Below are positions 10,031 to 18,254 of a stretch of 64,000 nucleotides of DNA, piece by piece (position 1 is the stretch's first letter; every line of letters starts with the position of its first letter). The DNA comes from Aliterella atlantica CENA595 (GTDB taxonomy: Bacteria > Cyanobacteriota > Cyanobacteriia > Cyanobacteriales > Chroococcidiopsidaceae). The translations under genes were made by a program, and so were the position numbers. Below the pieces are notes generated by a model. The model saw only the letters and a program-made list of their open reading frames with translations, ran no database searches and had not been told where the DNA came from. Location: the NCBI RefSeq assembly GCF_000952155.1, contig NZ_JYON01000029.1, forward strand, positions 1 through 64,000, written 5' to 3'.

Positions 10031-10061
10031 TTGAGCTATGTGAGGTGTGAGGGAGATTGTA

Positions 10062-10092
10062 AAGGATCGAGAAAATTATTGACTCGATCCTT
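10062..10092 (-). terminator. Hairpin downstream of the TPM-domain gene
   Basis: AAGGATCGAG (10062-10071) and CTCGATCCTT (10083-10092) form a perfect 10-bp stem with an 11-base loop. It lies about 67 bases past the stop of the TPM-domain gene and 32 bases before the CobH-like start, both on the reverse strand. No clean T-run follows, so it may be a terminator or an attenuating or processing stem. Confidence 0.5.
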
Positions 10093-10158
10093 CAGCCTTT
10101 ATCCTACCCTTTACTTAGCCTGCAGCCTGCTATCTTTGCAAAAACTGCTAACGCAACT

Positions 10159-10971
10159 TTAATATTCAGAAGCAGAGGGGCGACTAAAAATTGGCGATAG
10201 GTAAGCAACCAAAGCACCAATTAGAAAACCTGAAACGTTACGAACCAAAGGCAGCCATTCTGAAGTGCGCGTAATTACTGGGGCAATACCAAAGGCAATA
10301 AATAATATTCCCCACAAAGGCGAGAATATTAACGCCCACTGCCATGCAAATATTTGTCCTGGCTTGCGCGGTTGGGCTGCAAATCCACAAATTACGCCGC
10401 CAACGACTGAAGTAATCAAAGTCAAAATCCATTGTTCGCGGGGTAATCCTGGTACAACTCGGCAACCGCCTTGACGCAAACAAGTTTCAACTGATTCTAA
10501 TGCCTGGATGATAGCTTGATCTTCGCCTTCTTCCCGCACAAAATATAAGTTGCCAAAGCGGGTTTGCAATTCGATCCAAAAGGTACGCGGTAGCAAGTTG
10601 TAAACTGCATCGCCAACGCTGAAGTTAAGTATATTTCCGCCTCTAGAGTCAGCTACCAATAGCACGCTTTTATCGTCTAAACCCCAAAATTCTTTGACGG
10701 CTGTACCTGGAGTGCGATCGTATTGGGTCAAAACTCGCAGTTTCCAGCCTGTTTCGGCTTGAAATTGCTCTAAATCTTGAGCTAGCTTTTCTTCTTGAAC
10801 GCTAGTCAAGGATTTTGCTAAGTCAATGATTGGTGTTGGTGTATCTGGAAGTAAATCGGGATTGTTATAAGCCAAGGCTGTAGGAGTAACTACTCCCCAT
10901 ACTGAGCAAGCTACACATAATGCACAAAAATAGCCGAAAATTCGTCGCCAAGAAAAACGCTGCATGGGCAT
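10159..10971 (-). CDS. TPM-domain protein, Psb32-like
   Basis: 270 residues. A signal peptide (about 10-35, ending ..TPTALA) leads to a TPM (YgcG/Psb32) domain (about 45-175: DLAKSLTSVQEEKLAQDLEQFQAETGWKL region, LLVADSRGGNILNFSVG). Two or three hydrophobic helices follow at about 183-260. Psb32 homologues in cyanobacteria are thylakoid- or lumen-associated proteins linked to photosystem II protection and repair. The same-strand gene downstream is the CobH-like gene, separated by a hairpin. The family call is good; the photosystem II role is by homology only. Confidence 0.78.
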   Translation of the reverse strand: MPMQRFSWRRIFGYFCALCVACSVWGVVTPTALAYNNPDLLPDTPTPIIDLAKSLTSVQEEKLAQDLEQFQAETGWKLRVLTQYDRTPGTAVKEFWGLDDKSVLLVADSRGGNILNFSVGDAVYNLLPRTFWIELQTRFGNLYFVREEGEDQAIIQALESVETCLRQGGCRVVPGLPREQWILTLITSVVGGVICGFAAQPRKPGQIFAWQWALIFSPLWGILFIAFGIAPVITRTSEWLPLVRNVSGFLIGALVAYLSPIFSRPSASEY

Positions 10972-11121
10972 TTATATAAGAATTTCTAAATTAAGTAGCT
11001 CTTAGCTTTGAATGTAAGCTAAAACTCATACTTCTTTACATTTGTTTACTTTACTCTAATTTAGGTAAGATTAGCAAAACTCGTAAGTGTGAGATGCAAT
11101 AGAAATAAAGCGATCGCCCAT

Positions 11122-11724
11122 TTAACGCAGTCTTTTTTCTGGTTCAAGTCGCATCAGTACAATAATCAGCGCCACTCCAACCAACGCGCCGCCTATATGC
11201 GCTACACGATCTACCCCATCTTGAACGCCTGTTTGCCGAAATTCAAACAATAAGCGTTCGACAACAAATTGACCGAGAATTAAAACTTCTAAGATTCTGC
11301 GCCACTGCCAACTCAGCTTAATCAAAACGCTGACCACAAATAGCCCAAAGACTGCGCCAGAAGCACCCAAAGAATAGCTAGCTCCTCCAGCGTGGAACAG
11401 CCAACTCATGATACTTGCACCTAAGCCACAGATTAAATAAGAGCCGACAACGCCGATAACGCCCTCTTCTTCTTCGACTAATTTGCCAAATATATACAGG
11501 AAAAATAAATTTCCTGATATGTGCGCCCAATTGGCATGACAAAACATCGCCGTGAAAAATTGATACCAAGAAGGCGAAGCAAGATTGAGGTACAAATACT
11601 GAATCAAGCCGATCCGCAGAACATGGTCGGCAATAAATACTACTAAATTAATAATAATGAGCGCAAAAACGCCGTTATAGTTGTGCTTTTTGAGCGTAAA
11701 CGGTTGCTTGTCTTCTAGCAGCAT
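11122..11724 (-). CDS. Rhomboid family intramembrane serine protease
   Basis: 200 residues, six hydrophobic segments. The conserved HANWAHISGNLFFLYIFG segment precedes the catalytic serine motif SLGASGAVFGLF, and the second member of the dyad is His in VDRVAHIGGALVG. Rhomboids cleave single-pass membrane proteins inside the bilayer. A HIP1 site sits just past the gene. The closest partner on the same strand is a DUF948-like/YtxH pair, 50 bp upstream. The substrate is unknown. Confidence 0.93.
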   Translation of the reverse strand: MLLEDKQPFTLKKHNYNGVFALIIINLVVFIADHVLRIGLIQYLYLNLASPSWYQFFTAMFCHANWAHISGNLFFLYIFGKLVEEEEGVIGVVGSYLICGLGASIMSWLFHAGGASYSLGASGAVFGLFVVSVLIKLSWQWRRILEVLILGQFVVERLLFEFRQTGVQDGVDRVAHIGGALVGVALIIVLMRLEPEKRLR

Positions 11725-11774
11725 AAGAGCGATTTTCCTTTGCGAATGTTTAGCGATCGCAGTTTATCTAGCAA

Positions 11775-12314
11775 CTACTCCTCTTCTTCACCTAATTTGA
11801 CCTTTGAGGATAATTCTCGGTCGAGACTATAGCCTTGGTAAGGCTCTAACGCTGTTTCCTCATCTTCATCTGTAAGTGGTGCTATTTCGTACTCACTACT
11901 CGATATCAATTCTCTTTGACTAGGTGTAAGCCTTTCTGTGCGCCGATTAGATGTACGGTTAAATGTTTTCCAAGCTGCTGTTACGCCTGCAAACACGCTG
12001 CGAGTTCCAATTTCTACCTTTTGGGCTTGCTTTTTTGCTCCATCTATGCTGCGATCTACTTGTTTGGCAACTTGACTGGCGCTTTTTACCCCATCGCTGA
12101 CATCATCAGTTAGTTCGCTAATTTCTAGTCCTGTTAGGCGAATTGCTTCTAAAGTTGGCGGTAAGTCTCGCCTCAAAGTATCAAAAAGCTTTTCTGCACT
12201 TCGCGCTGCTCGTGCTAATTCCTGCAAGGCAGGGATTGCCGTCACCAAAACTGCTGTGAGGCTGACAGCAACTAATAAAATCGACAATCCAAGCCAAAAC
12301 AGAGGTTCAATCAC
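11775..12314 (-). CDS. DUF948-like membrane-anchored protein
   Basis: 179 residues. An N-terminal transmembrane helix (about 4-27) leads to a long amphipathic helical region (LARAARSAEKLFDTLRRDL.., LTDDVSDGVKSASQVAKQVDRSIDGAKKQAQKVE) and an acidic C-terminus (TDEDEETALEPYQ). This layout matches DUF948 proteins, which are often paired with YtxH proteins, as here: the YtxH gene lies 15 bp upstream on the same strand. The probable role is envelope-associated, but it is not known. Confidence 0.7.
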   Translation of the reverse strand: MIEPLFWLGLSILLVAVSLTAVLVTAIPALQELARAARSAEKLFDTLRRDLPPTLEAIRLTGLEISELTDDVSDGVKSASQVAKQVDRSIDGAKKQAQKVEIGTRSVFAGVTAAWKTFNRTSNRRTERLTPSQRELISSSEYEIAPLTDEDEETALEPYQGYSLDRELSSKVKLGEEEE

Positions 12315-12329
12315 GGGTATTTTTACTAT

Positions 12330-12674
12330 CTACAAACGGTCTAGAATAGGTGGGTTTGGCTCTGCTGGAGCTTCGCTACGATTAATTACTTGGCTTTCCT
12401 TCTGGCTTGCTTCAACGCCTGCGGCGATCGCTTCTCGCAGTCGATCTAAGGTATCATCCCAATTACGCAGGGCTGATTCTGATAGTCTATCGGCTTGAAT
12501 TTGCACGCTCGTTGACAAATCTTCTGCTAGCTCCGGTAAAGCATTAGCAGATTTTTTGATAAACTGACGGGTTTCCCTACCAGTACGCGGAGCCATCAAC
12601 AACCCAGTCAGGGTGCCGACAGCCGCACCTAGCAACACACCGCCAATAAAAGATCCAGAACGGTTGTTAGACAT
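12330..12674 (-). CDS. YtxH domain-containing protein
   Basis: 114 residues. The N-terminal glycine-rich hydrophobic helix GGVLLGAAVGTLTGLLMAP followed by RTGRETRQFIKK is the YtxH signature. The rest is helical and charged. It begins the two-gene operon with the DUF948-like gene. YtxH proteins are small stress-associated membrane proteins of unclear function, sometimes mislabelled as gas vesicle proteins. Confidence 0.82.
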   Translation of the reverse strand: MSNNRSGSFIGGVLLGAAVGTLTGLLMAPRTGRETRQFIKKSANALPELAEDLSTSVQIQADRLSESALRNWDDTLDRLREAIAAGVEASQKESQVINRSEAPAEPNPPILDRL

Positions 12675-12780
12675 TTGGCGACCTCTCCTTAACTACCCAT
12701 TTTAGGCTGATTTTTCTCAATTGACGGGCGATCGCCCATCAGCATTTAGTTAGTAGGATACTCTACACTACAGCTTATGT

Positions 12781-13134
12781 TCACCGTTTTCTGAATAATT
12801 TTGCTGGCGGCGCAAGGCGAGAGTTAAGGGGATTACCTGCAAATAAAAATCGCTGCCATACTTGTTGTCCGATAGCTAGCAGGCTTAAAACCTGTTTCAT
12901 GCGTTGAATTTGCAACTGTAATGGCTCGTTTCTTTCTTTGAGTTGATAAATGCCCATTTGCCCTTGGTAAATAGCATTGGGTGTCCCTGCTAAAGCTGCT
13001 TGAGTGCTGCGTTCTAAGGCAATTAAAGTATTATTTATGCGCTTGAGCTTTTGCCTCAGCAGCCATACTCGCCCTGCTACATACAGTAGAATTAGGGCAA
13101 TTATCAGATTAAAAATAACAACAATTGTTACCAT
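12781..13134 (-). CDS. Conserved small membrane protein, unknown function
   Basis: 117 residues. One N-terminal transmembrane helix (about 3-23) is followed by a basic coiled-coil-like stretch (LLRQKLKRINNTLIALERSTQAAL) and a basic C-terminus. It is the first gene of the reverse-strand run rhomboid, DUF948-like, YtxH and this one. No family is recognised with confidence. Confidence 0.65.
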   Translation of the reverse strand: MVTIVVIFNLIIALILLYVAGRVWLLRQKLKRINNTLIALERSTQAALAGTPNAIYQGQMGIYQLKERNEPLQLQIQRMKQVLSLLAIGQQVWQRFLFAGNPLNSRLAPPAKLFRKR

Positions 13135-13312
13135 TACTAGCTTAGTTATTACTTTAAGTATTTTATCTAAACCAGGCTAGGCAGTAGTTTTAATGTCATT
13201 AAACTCTATTATTTATGACTTTTCCCGCAGCGATGATTTTACATCGCTTCTGTAATGATATAAATAAGTCTATTTTTTTAAAACATTAGATATCAAAATA
13301 GTGATTGTAGCG

Positions 13313-13459
13313 CTAGCGATTAAACCAAATGAATGCAAGATTTGTTCCTTGTCTCATTGCTGCTTTATACGCATCTAATTTAGTATCTACATTCATCAAT
13401 TTAACTTTTAATTCTTCTATCTCTTGCTTTAACTGCTTAATCTCCTCTTCCATGAACAT
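13313..13459 (-). CDS. 48-residue coiled-coil protein, small gene overlapping its upstream neighbour
   Basis: The start ATG at 13459 (or the third codon, ATG at 13453) follows GGGGAT; the stop TAG is at 13315-13313. The protein MFMEEEIKQLKQEIEELKV then KLMNVDTKLDAY shows heptad spacing of Leu/Ile/Val, a two-stranded coiled-coil pattern, and ends in a hydrophobic-aromatic NLAFIWFNR. It overlaps the 3' end of the upstream tiny gene by 23 bases in another frame, suggesting translational coupling. The layout (tiny membrane protein plus short coiled coil) recalls XhlA/holin-type or toxin-like pairs, but that is speculation. Confidence 0.6.
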   Translation of the reverse strand: MFMEEEIKQLKQEIEELKVKLMNVDTKLDAYKAAMRQGTNLAFIWFNR

Positions 13460-13553
13460 ATCCCCATATCGTAACTGCGTTCATAATGACAATCAGAGTC
13501 CAAGAGAGCCAGATTACTAATTGCGTCCTATCAGTTTGAGTCTTATTAGTCAT
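13437..13553 (-). CDS. 38-residue single-pass membrane protein, small gene
   Basis: ATG at 13553, preceded by AGAGG at 7 nt spacing; stop TAA at 13439-13437. A polar start (MTNKTQTDRTQ) is followed by one hydrophobic helix (about residues 12-32, LVIWLSWTLIVIMNAVTIWG) and a short polar tail. It overlaps the coiled-coil gene downstream. A good ribosome-binding site, a clean transmembrane helix and the overlap argue that it is real despite its size. No family is recognised. Confidence 0.6.
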   Translation of the reverse strand: MTNKTQTDRTQLVIWLSWTLIVIMNAVTIWGYVHGRGD

Positions 13554-13706
13554 TGCTTTACCTCTAGTGCTGATACTTTTATTATGCCCTTACGAGTTTT
13601 GAGGTTTGGCTGCGTACAGGTATATTACGGTACATTTACAAATCTCTGCACGTCCTATAATGCGTGCGATTAGGAGAAATTAGACGATTAATAATTCTAT
13701 TAAAAA

Positions 13707-13779
13707 TGCCAGGACGCAGGCTTGAACTGCGGACACAAGGATTTTCAGTCCTTTGCTCTACCAACTGAGCTATCCCGGC
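13707..13779 (-). tRNA. tRNA-Phe (anticodon GAA)
   Basis: Read on the reverse strand from 13779. The acceptor stem GCCGGGA pairs with TCCTGGC (one G-T wobble) with A as discriminator base at 13707. The D-arm has AGCTCAGTTGGTAGAGC, the anticodon loop CTGAAAA contains GAA, and the T-arm has GTTCAAGCC. It is 73 nt long and CCA is not encoded. All cloverleaf elements are standard. Confidence 0.97.
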
Positions 13780-13855
13780 GGTTTGCACTTGTATTTTGAG
13801 TGCTTTATTAAGCTAGCAAATATGCAAGATATTGGCAAGTACCTAAGCGAAAAAT

Positions 13856-14686
13856 TTAGGCGAATTTAACTAGAAGCTTAGACCACCCAAAAATCAGCAG
13901 AAATAGCACAAATTGCACCAAAACGATACTAGGACCAGAAGCAAAGTTGAAAAGTCCAGATACAATCATGCCAGCAATACTGCTAATAGCGCCTATAACA
14001 ACTGACAGCCATAGAAAACGGATAAAGTGATGGCTGAGGAGTTTAGCACTAGAAGCCGGAATTACTAAAAAGGCATTTACTAGCAATACTCCTATAGCTT
14101 TAATTGCTACTGCTACAGTCAAAGACAGCAGCACGACAAATATATAACGATATAGCCCAACGGGAATACCTTGAACTTGGGCTACAGCAGGATTAAGCGT
14201 CAATAATATTTGCTGGCGTAAAGTTGATAGCAAAAACACACCACTAACAACAAGCACTATTAGCGTCAAAATTAAATCTGTAGCGTCGATCGCCAAGATA
14301 TCGCCAAATAACACCGCCATCAAGTTCCCGCGATAGCCTTTGATTAAGCTAGTGAGGATAACACCGATCGCTAAAGCACCAGATAAAACGATACTTAGCA
14401 CGTTGTCGCTAGCCAAATCTGTGCGATCGATCAGGTAAAGTACAACCACACCAAAAACTAAAGTAAATGGTAATAACATCCAAGTAGGATCGAGATGTAG
14501 CAGTACGCCCAAAGCAACGCCTACCAAGGCTGCATGACCTACAGCATGGCTGAAAAAAGATAATTGACGTAAAGTAACAAAACAACCAAGTAAGCCGCCT
14601 AACAGCCCCATTAATACCCCGCCAGCGATCGCCCGCTGCATAAAAGGGAACTGTAATAAATTCAGCAGATTATCAATATTAGTCAC
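13856..14686 (-). CDS. Metal ABC transporter permease (ZnuB/MntB family)
   Basis: 276 residues with about eight hydrophobic segments. The conserved ABC-3 family block GVLMGLLGGLLGCFVTLRQLSFFSHAVGHAALVG opens the protein, and the IKAIGVLLVNAFLVIPASSAKLL region is typical. It forms the membrane channel of zinc or manganese importers. The ATPase and binding protein genes are not adjacent in this window. A divergent SmtB/ZiaR-type regulator 200 bp away supports zinc as the metal, by inference. Confidence 0.9.
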   Translation of the reverse strand: MTNIDNLLNLLQFPFMQRAIAGGVLMGLLGGLLGCFVTLRQLSFFSHAVGHAALVGVALGVLLHLDPTWMLLPFTLVFGVVVLYLIDRTDLASDNVLSIVLSGALAIGVILTSLIKGYRGNLMAVLFGDILAIDATDLILTLIVLVVSGVFLLSTLRQQILLTLNPAVAQVQGIPVGLYRYIFVVLLSLTVAVAIKAIGVLLVNAFLVIPASSAKLLSHHFIRFLWLSVVIGAISSIAGMIVSGLFNFASGPSIVLVQFVLFLLIFGWSKLLVKFA

Positions 14687-14892
14687 GGCTAATCAGTAAT
14701 TATTTACTCCCAGCATAGTATTCCAGCTTATCTGCATCTTTACCCGACTATTGAACTAATCGATTTTCAATGTCCAGTTTGAAAGCAAGCACAATTGGAA
14801 AGTTACTTCAGTTGTGCTGTTTGCTTTGTAGAGCAAAACTAACCTATTGCTATACTTGGGTTAGCTTCGGTAATTATTCTACAGCCATCAAA

Positions 14893-15300
14893 ATGTCAGT
14901 TTATCCTAGAAGCGCTCGAACGGTAATCAATTCTATTGCGCGATCGCCTCTCAATTGCAATCCACCGCATCCTGTTGACGTTGATAATGTCTTCCATCTG
15001 CAAAGACAGACTCTTAGTAGCAACAAAGCCCAACGGATGGCAGAATTTTTTAGCTTATTGGGAGATGCTAATCGCCTAAGAATTTTATCAGTATTAGCAG
15101 TACAAGAATTATGCGTGTGCGACATAGCCGCAGCAGTAGAAATGAGTGAATCTGCTGTATCGCATCAATTACGAACCTTAAGAGCAATGCGTTTAGTCAG
15201 CTATCGCAAACAAGGGCGCAATGTATTCTATAACTTACAAGATAGCCATGTCCTCAGTCTTTATCAATCTGTTGCCGAACACTTAGATGAGGAGCTTTAA
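14893..15300 (+). CDS. ArsR/SmtB family metal sensor, ZiaR-like
   Basis: About 135 residues from the ATG at 14893. An upstream in-frame ATG at 14770 would add 41 residues unlike the family (a Cys-rich CCLLCRAK stretch) and is less likely, though not excluded. The winged helix shows [20 protein letters not shown], then [44 protein letters not shown]. The CVC pair in ELCVCD is the alpha-3 metal site seen in ZiaR. The C-terminal helix has a His and acidic residues ([18 protein letters not shown]), like the alpha-5 zinc site. Such proteins repress metal-export genes until zinc binds. It is immediately followed by the DUF34 gene. Confidence 0.88.
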   Translation: MSVYPRSARTVINSIARSPLNCNPPHPVDVDNVFHLQRQTLSSNKAQRMAEFFSLLGDANRLRILSVLAVQELCVCDIAAAVEMSESAVSHQLRTLRAMRLVSYRKQGRNVFYNLQDSHVLSLYQSVAEHLDEEL

Positions 15301-15999
15301 TTGTCGATCTATTTAGATGATATTGCTCAATTTTTAGCTAAATTTTTGGCTGTAGATCGTTATGACGGCGACCAAAATGGGATATACGTACCATCAAATC
15401 GGGCGATCGCGCGGTTGGGATTAGTCTTAGAACCTCGGTCAGATTTAGCCAAGTGGACGAGAAGAGAACGTATAGATGCTTTATTTTTGCATCGACCTTG
15501 GCAACTCCAGCCCGAAAAATTAGCCGCAGATATAGGCGTAATTGCTTATCATTTGGCATTTGATGAATGTTTTACGTTGGGCTACAATCCTCGACTAGCA
15601 ACAGTATTGGGGATGTCAGGCTTAGAAGTGTTGGGCAAAAAAGAAGAACGGGCGATTGGGATGATCGGCGCAATCGATAGGCATAATTTTGATAGTTACT
15701 GCGATCGCATCGATCAAGTATTTGGCGGTTACGACAAAGCAAATCCTGGCAATTGTGCCGAAATCTTGCGAGTTGCGGTAGTTGGGGCGATGAATGATGC
15801 CTTAGTGCGCGAAGCTAGCGATCGCGGCGCAAATATCTATATTACTGGGCAACTCAGACAACCTGCCCAGGAAGCTTTACTAGAAACAGGAATCGGCTGT
15901 GTCGCAGTAGGTCATAGACGCTGCGAAGAATGGGGATTAAAAGCGTTAGGCGGAGTATTAACAGAACGCTGGGCAAAATTACAAGTTTTATTTCTCTAA
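15301..15999 (+). CDS. DUF34/NIF3-like dinuclear metal centre protein
   Basis: 232 residues. It starts with TTG directly after the TAA of the ArsR gene, and GAGGAG lies about 10 bases upstream, so translation is probably coupled. Likely metal ligands are His in FLHRPW, Asp in HLAFDE, and His/Glu in VGHRRCEEWG. The first motif is HR rather than the HH of E. coli YbgI. The family is a widespread hexameric metal-binding protein of debated function, recently suggested to handle metals. Cotranscription with a zinc-type sensor fits that idea. Its last 12 bases overlap the convergent epimerase gene. Confidence 0.82.
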   Translation: MSIYLDDIAQFLAKFLAVDRYDGDQNGIYVPSNRAIARLGLVLEPRSDLAKWTRRERIDALFLHRPWQLQPEKLAADIGVIAYHLAFDECFTLGYNPRLATVLGMSGLEVLGKKEERAIGMIGAIDRHNFDSYCDRIDQVFGGYDKANPGNCAEILRVAVVGAMNDALVREASDRGANIYITGQLRQPAQEALLETGIGCVAVGHRRCEEWGLKALGGVLTERWAKLQVLFL

Positions 16000-17100
16000 A
16001 TAAGTTTGCACAATTTGCAAAATCCTCTCTGCGGCGCGACCATCACCAAAAGGATTAATAGCTGTCGCCATTTTTTCATAAGCCACCGCATCGCTTAACA
16101 GTTCCTTCCCAGCACTAAAAATTTGGGTGGGATCGGTTCCAACTAACTTTGCTGTACCTGCTGTAACAGCTTCCGGTCGTTCTGTTGTTTCCCGCAGCAC
16201 CAAAACAGGTTTACCTAAACTTGGCGCTTCTTCTTGCAAGCCACCAGAATCAGTTAATAGGAGGTGGGAGCTAGCGATCGCGCCTACCAATTGGGCATAA
16301 TCTAATGGTTCAGTCAAAAATACGCGCCCATGATTACCTAATATTTGCTGCAAAGGTTCGCGGACTGTAGGATTGCGGTGCAAGGGTAAGAGTAAAGCTG
16401 TATCGGGGAACGCCTCTAATAATTGCAAAAATCCTTGAGCAATATCGCCAAGCGGTTCGCCCCAATTTTCCCGCCGATGAACTGTTGCAAGTATGACGCG
16501 GTATTTATCCCATTCCAAACCTGGAATATCACAAGCTGGCTGACTTTTAGCAACTGTTAGTAAAGCATCAATAACTGTATTCCCTGTGTGGTGAATTTCG
16601 CCAATTACGCCAGAACGTTGCAAATTTTCTACAGCTAGAGTTGTAGGTGCAAAGTGCAACTGACATAACTGAGAAATCAAGCGTCGATTGGCTTCTTCAG
16701 GAAAAGGATTGAATAGATCGTTAGTCCGCAATCCTGCTTCTACATGACCTACAGGAATTTGCTGGTAAAAAGCAGCTAAAGTAGCAGCAAAAGCTGTAGT
16801 AGTATCTCCTTGGACGATAACAAAATCTGGTTTATTTTCCTGAAATAAGCCTTCTAATCCGCGTAAACTACGTTCGGTAATATCAGTCAGCGATTGTCCT
16901 GGCTGCATAATTTCTAAATCTCGGTCGGCTTTGAGGTCAAATAGTTGCATTACTTGCTCGACCATTTCTCGATGCTGACCTGTGAGAATTACTTGCACGT
17001 CAAAATTACTCGCTTGAAATACCTGGATTACCGGAGCGAGTTTGATAGCTTCGGGGCGAGTACCTAAAATAATATTAACTTGCTGTTTTTGCTTATTCAT
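15988..17100 (-). CDS. wecB: UDP-N-acetylglucosamine 2-epimerase (non-hydrolysing)
   Basis: 370 residues, typical length. GTRPEAIKLAPVI at the N-terminus, HVEAGLRT in the middle and LTDSGGLQEEAPSLGKPVLVLRETTERPE near the C-terminus are hallmark motifs of the GT-B-fold epimerase. It interconverts UDP-GlcNAc and UDP-ManNAc for cell-surface polysaccharides, in the cytoplasm. No sugar-polymer cluster is nearby. It is followed on the other strand by an overlapping convergent gene. Confidence 0.96.
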   Translation of the reverse strand: MNKQKQQVNIILGTRPEAIKLAPVIQVFQASNFDVQVILTGQHREMVEQVMQLFDLKADRDLEIMQPGQSLTDITERSLRGLEGLFQENKPDFVIVQGDTTTAFAATLAAFYQQIPVGHVEAGLRTNDLFNPFPEEANRRLISQLCQLHFAPTTLAVENLQRSGVIGEIHHTGNTVIDALLTVAKSQPACDIPGLEWDKYRVILATVHRRENWGEPLGDIAQGFLQLLEAFPDTALLLPLHRNPTVREPLQQILGNHGRVFLTEPLDYAQLVGAIASSHLLLTDSGGLQEEAPSLGKPVLVLRETTERPEAVTAGTAKLVGTDPTQIFSAGKELLSDAVAYEKMATAINPFGDGRAAERILQIVQTYLEK

Positions 17101-17123
17101 GCCCTTAAGATACGGTTACAAGC

Positions 17124-17516
17124 TCACGGAATCAAGTAGGTAAACCAACTAGAAACGCCATTAGGGCTAAATTGAGGTAGTGCTAACCGCCAAGTTTTAC
17201 CTTCTTTTTGCCTTTGTAAATATACTTCAAAAGGATTTTTTGGCTGAGTCAACTGCTGTTTTGGCAGTTTAATTTTTAAGTCATAAGTACCTTGAACTCG
17301 ATAACCAGGCAAGTCTTGAATGCTAATAGGCTGTTTTTGAGCAATTTTGATATGTTTAATGTCTAAATCACGGACTTGCTGCTGTAATTGTTGCTGAGTT
17401 TGCTGCATTTGCAAAGCGATCGCTTTTTGCACTAATTCCCTGTTTGGTTCTACCCCTACGCCGCTACAAGCAGTCAATAATCCTACTAGCACTATCAAAA
17501 CTAACCGCCGCACCAT
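17124..17516 (-). CDS. Putative lipoprotein, unknown function
   Basis: 130 residues. The N-terminal signal RRLVLIVLVGLLTACSG ends in the lipobox LTAC, so cleavage before Cys17 and lipid attachment are likely. The mature part has a Gln-rich helix (LQMQQTQQQLQQQVRDL) and a beta-rich C-terminus. It is 24 bp upstream of wecB on the same strand and could be its operon partner. No family is recognised. Confidence 0.65.
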   Translation of the reverse strand: MVRRLVLIVLVGLLTACSGVGVEPNRELVQKAIALQMQQTQQQLQQQVRDLDIKHIKIAQKQPISIQDLPGYRVQGTYDLKIKLPKQQLTQPKNPFEVYLQRQKEGKTWRLALPQFSPNGVSSWFTYLIP

Positions 17517-17582
17517 ACTTTTCCTCGACTATCTGCATTCAGCGCTAGTATAAGCCTGGACGACTCCCATTTATTGTTAACC

Positions 17583-18254
17583 ATGTCAAAACAGACTATT
17601 GGCATCGATAACCAGCTTTACGATTATCTATTATCTGTTTCTTTGCGTGAAGCAGAAGTATTAAGGCAGTTACGCGAGGAAACTAACTTACATATTCACA
17701 AGACAATGCAAATAGCCCCCGAACAAGGGCAATTTATGGCTTTATTAGTTCAACTTCTGGGCGCTACTAAGACGCTAGATATTGGCGTATTTACTGGTTA
17801 CAGTGCGTTATGCGTTGCCCTTGCTCTCCCACCTGATGGTAAAGTTATAGCTTGCGATGTTAATGAGGAATATACTCGCGTCGCCCAAAGATATTGGCAA
17901 GCTGGGGGAGTAGCTAATAAGATCGATTTGAAATTAGCGCCAGCTTTACAGACTTTAGAGCAGTTATTAGCTTCTGGGCAAGCAGAAACGTTTGATTTTG
18001 CTTTCATAGATGCTGATAAACCAAATTACCAGCAATATTACGAAAAATCGTTGCAACTAATTCGTCCTGGTGGCTTAATTGCTATTGATAATGTATTGTG
18101 GTCGGGAAGAGTTGCCAATCCTCACGATCCTGACGAAGATACTCAAGCAATTCGCACCTTCAATGAAAAATTGTATCAAGATGAAAGAGTCGCAATTAGC
18201 TTAGTTCCGATCGCTGATGGATTAACTTTAGCCCTGAAGAAAGTATGCAACTAA
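17583..18254 (+). CDS. Class I SAM-dependent O-methyltransferase (caffeoyl-CoA-type)
   Basis: 223 residues from the ATG at 17583, chosen over a TTG at 17574 three codons upstream. The SAM-binding motif I is LDIGVFTGYSALCVALALP. Motif III region DFAFIDADKPNYQQYYE and IAIDNVLWSGRVANP match the O-methyltransferase family 3 fold with a divalent-metal site. It transfers methyl from SAM to a catechol-like hydroxyl; in cyanobacteria the substrate is usually unknown. Its last 10 bases overlap the following DUF1802 gene, so they are coupled. Confidence 0.92.
   Translation: MSKQTIGIDNQLYDYLLSVSLREAEVLRQLREETNLHIHKTMQIAPEQGQFMALLVQLLGATKTLDIGVFTGYSALCVALALPPDGKVIACDVNEEYTRVAQRYWQAGGVANKIDLKLAPALQTLEQLLASGQAETFDFAFIDADKPNYQQYYEKSLQLIRPGGLIAIDNVLWSGRVANPHDPDEDTQAIRTFNEKLYQDERVAISLVPIADGLTLALKKVCN

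Noticed and set aside
10031-10158. Cobalamin riboswitch upstream of the CobH-like gene
   Set aside because: The leader is short (128 bases) and has only one simple hairpin; the B12-box GCCACTG is not visible.
13329-13520. 63-codon forward frame near the tRNA
   Set aside because: It is antisense to the two small reverse-strand genes, which have better ribosome-binding sites and fold patterns.
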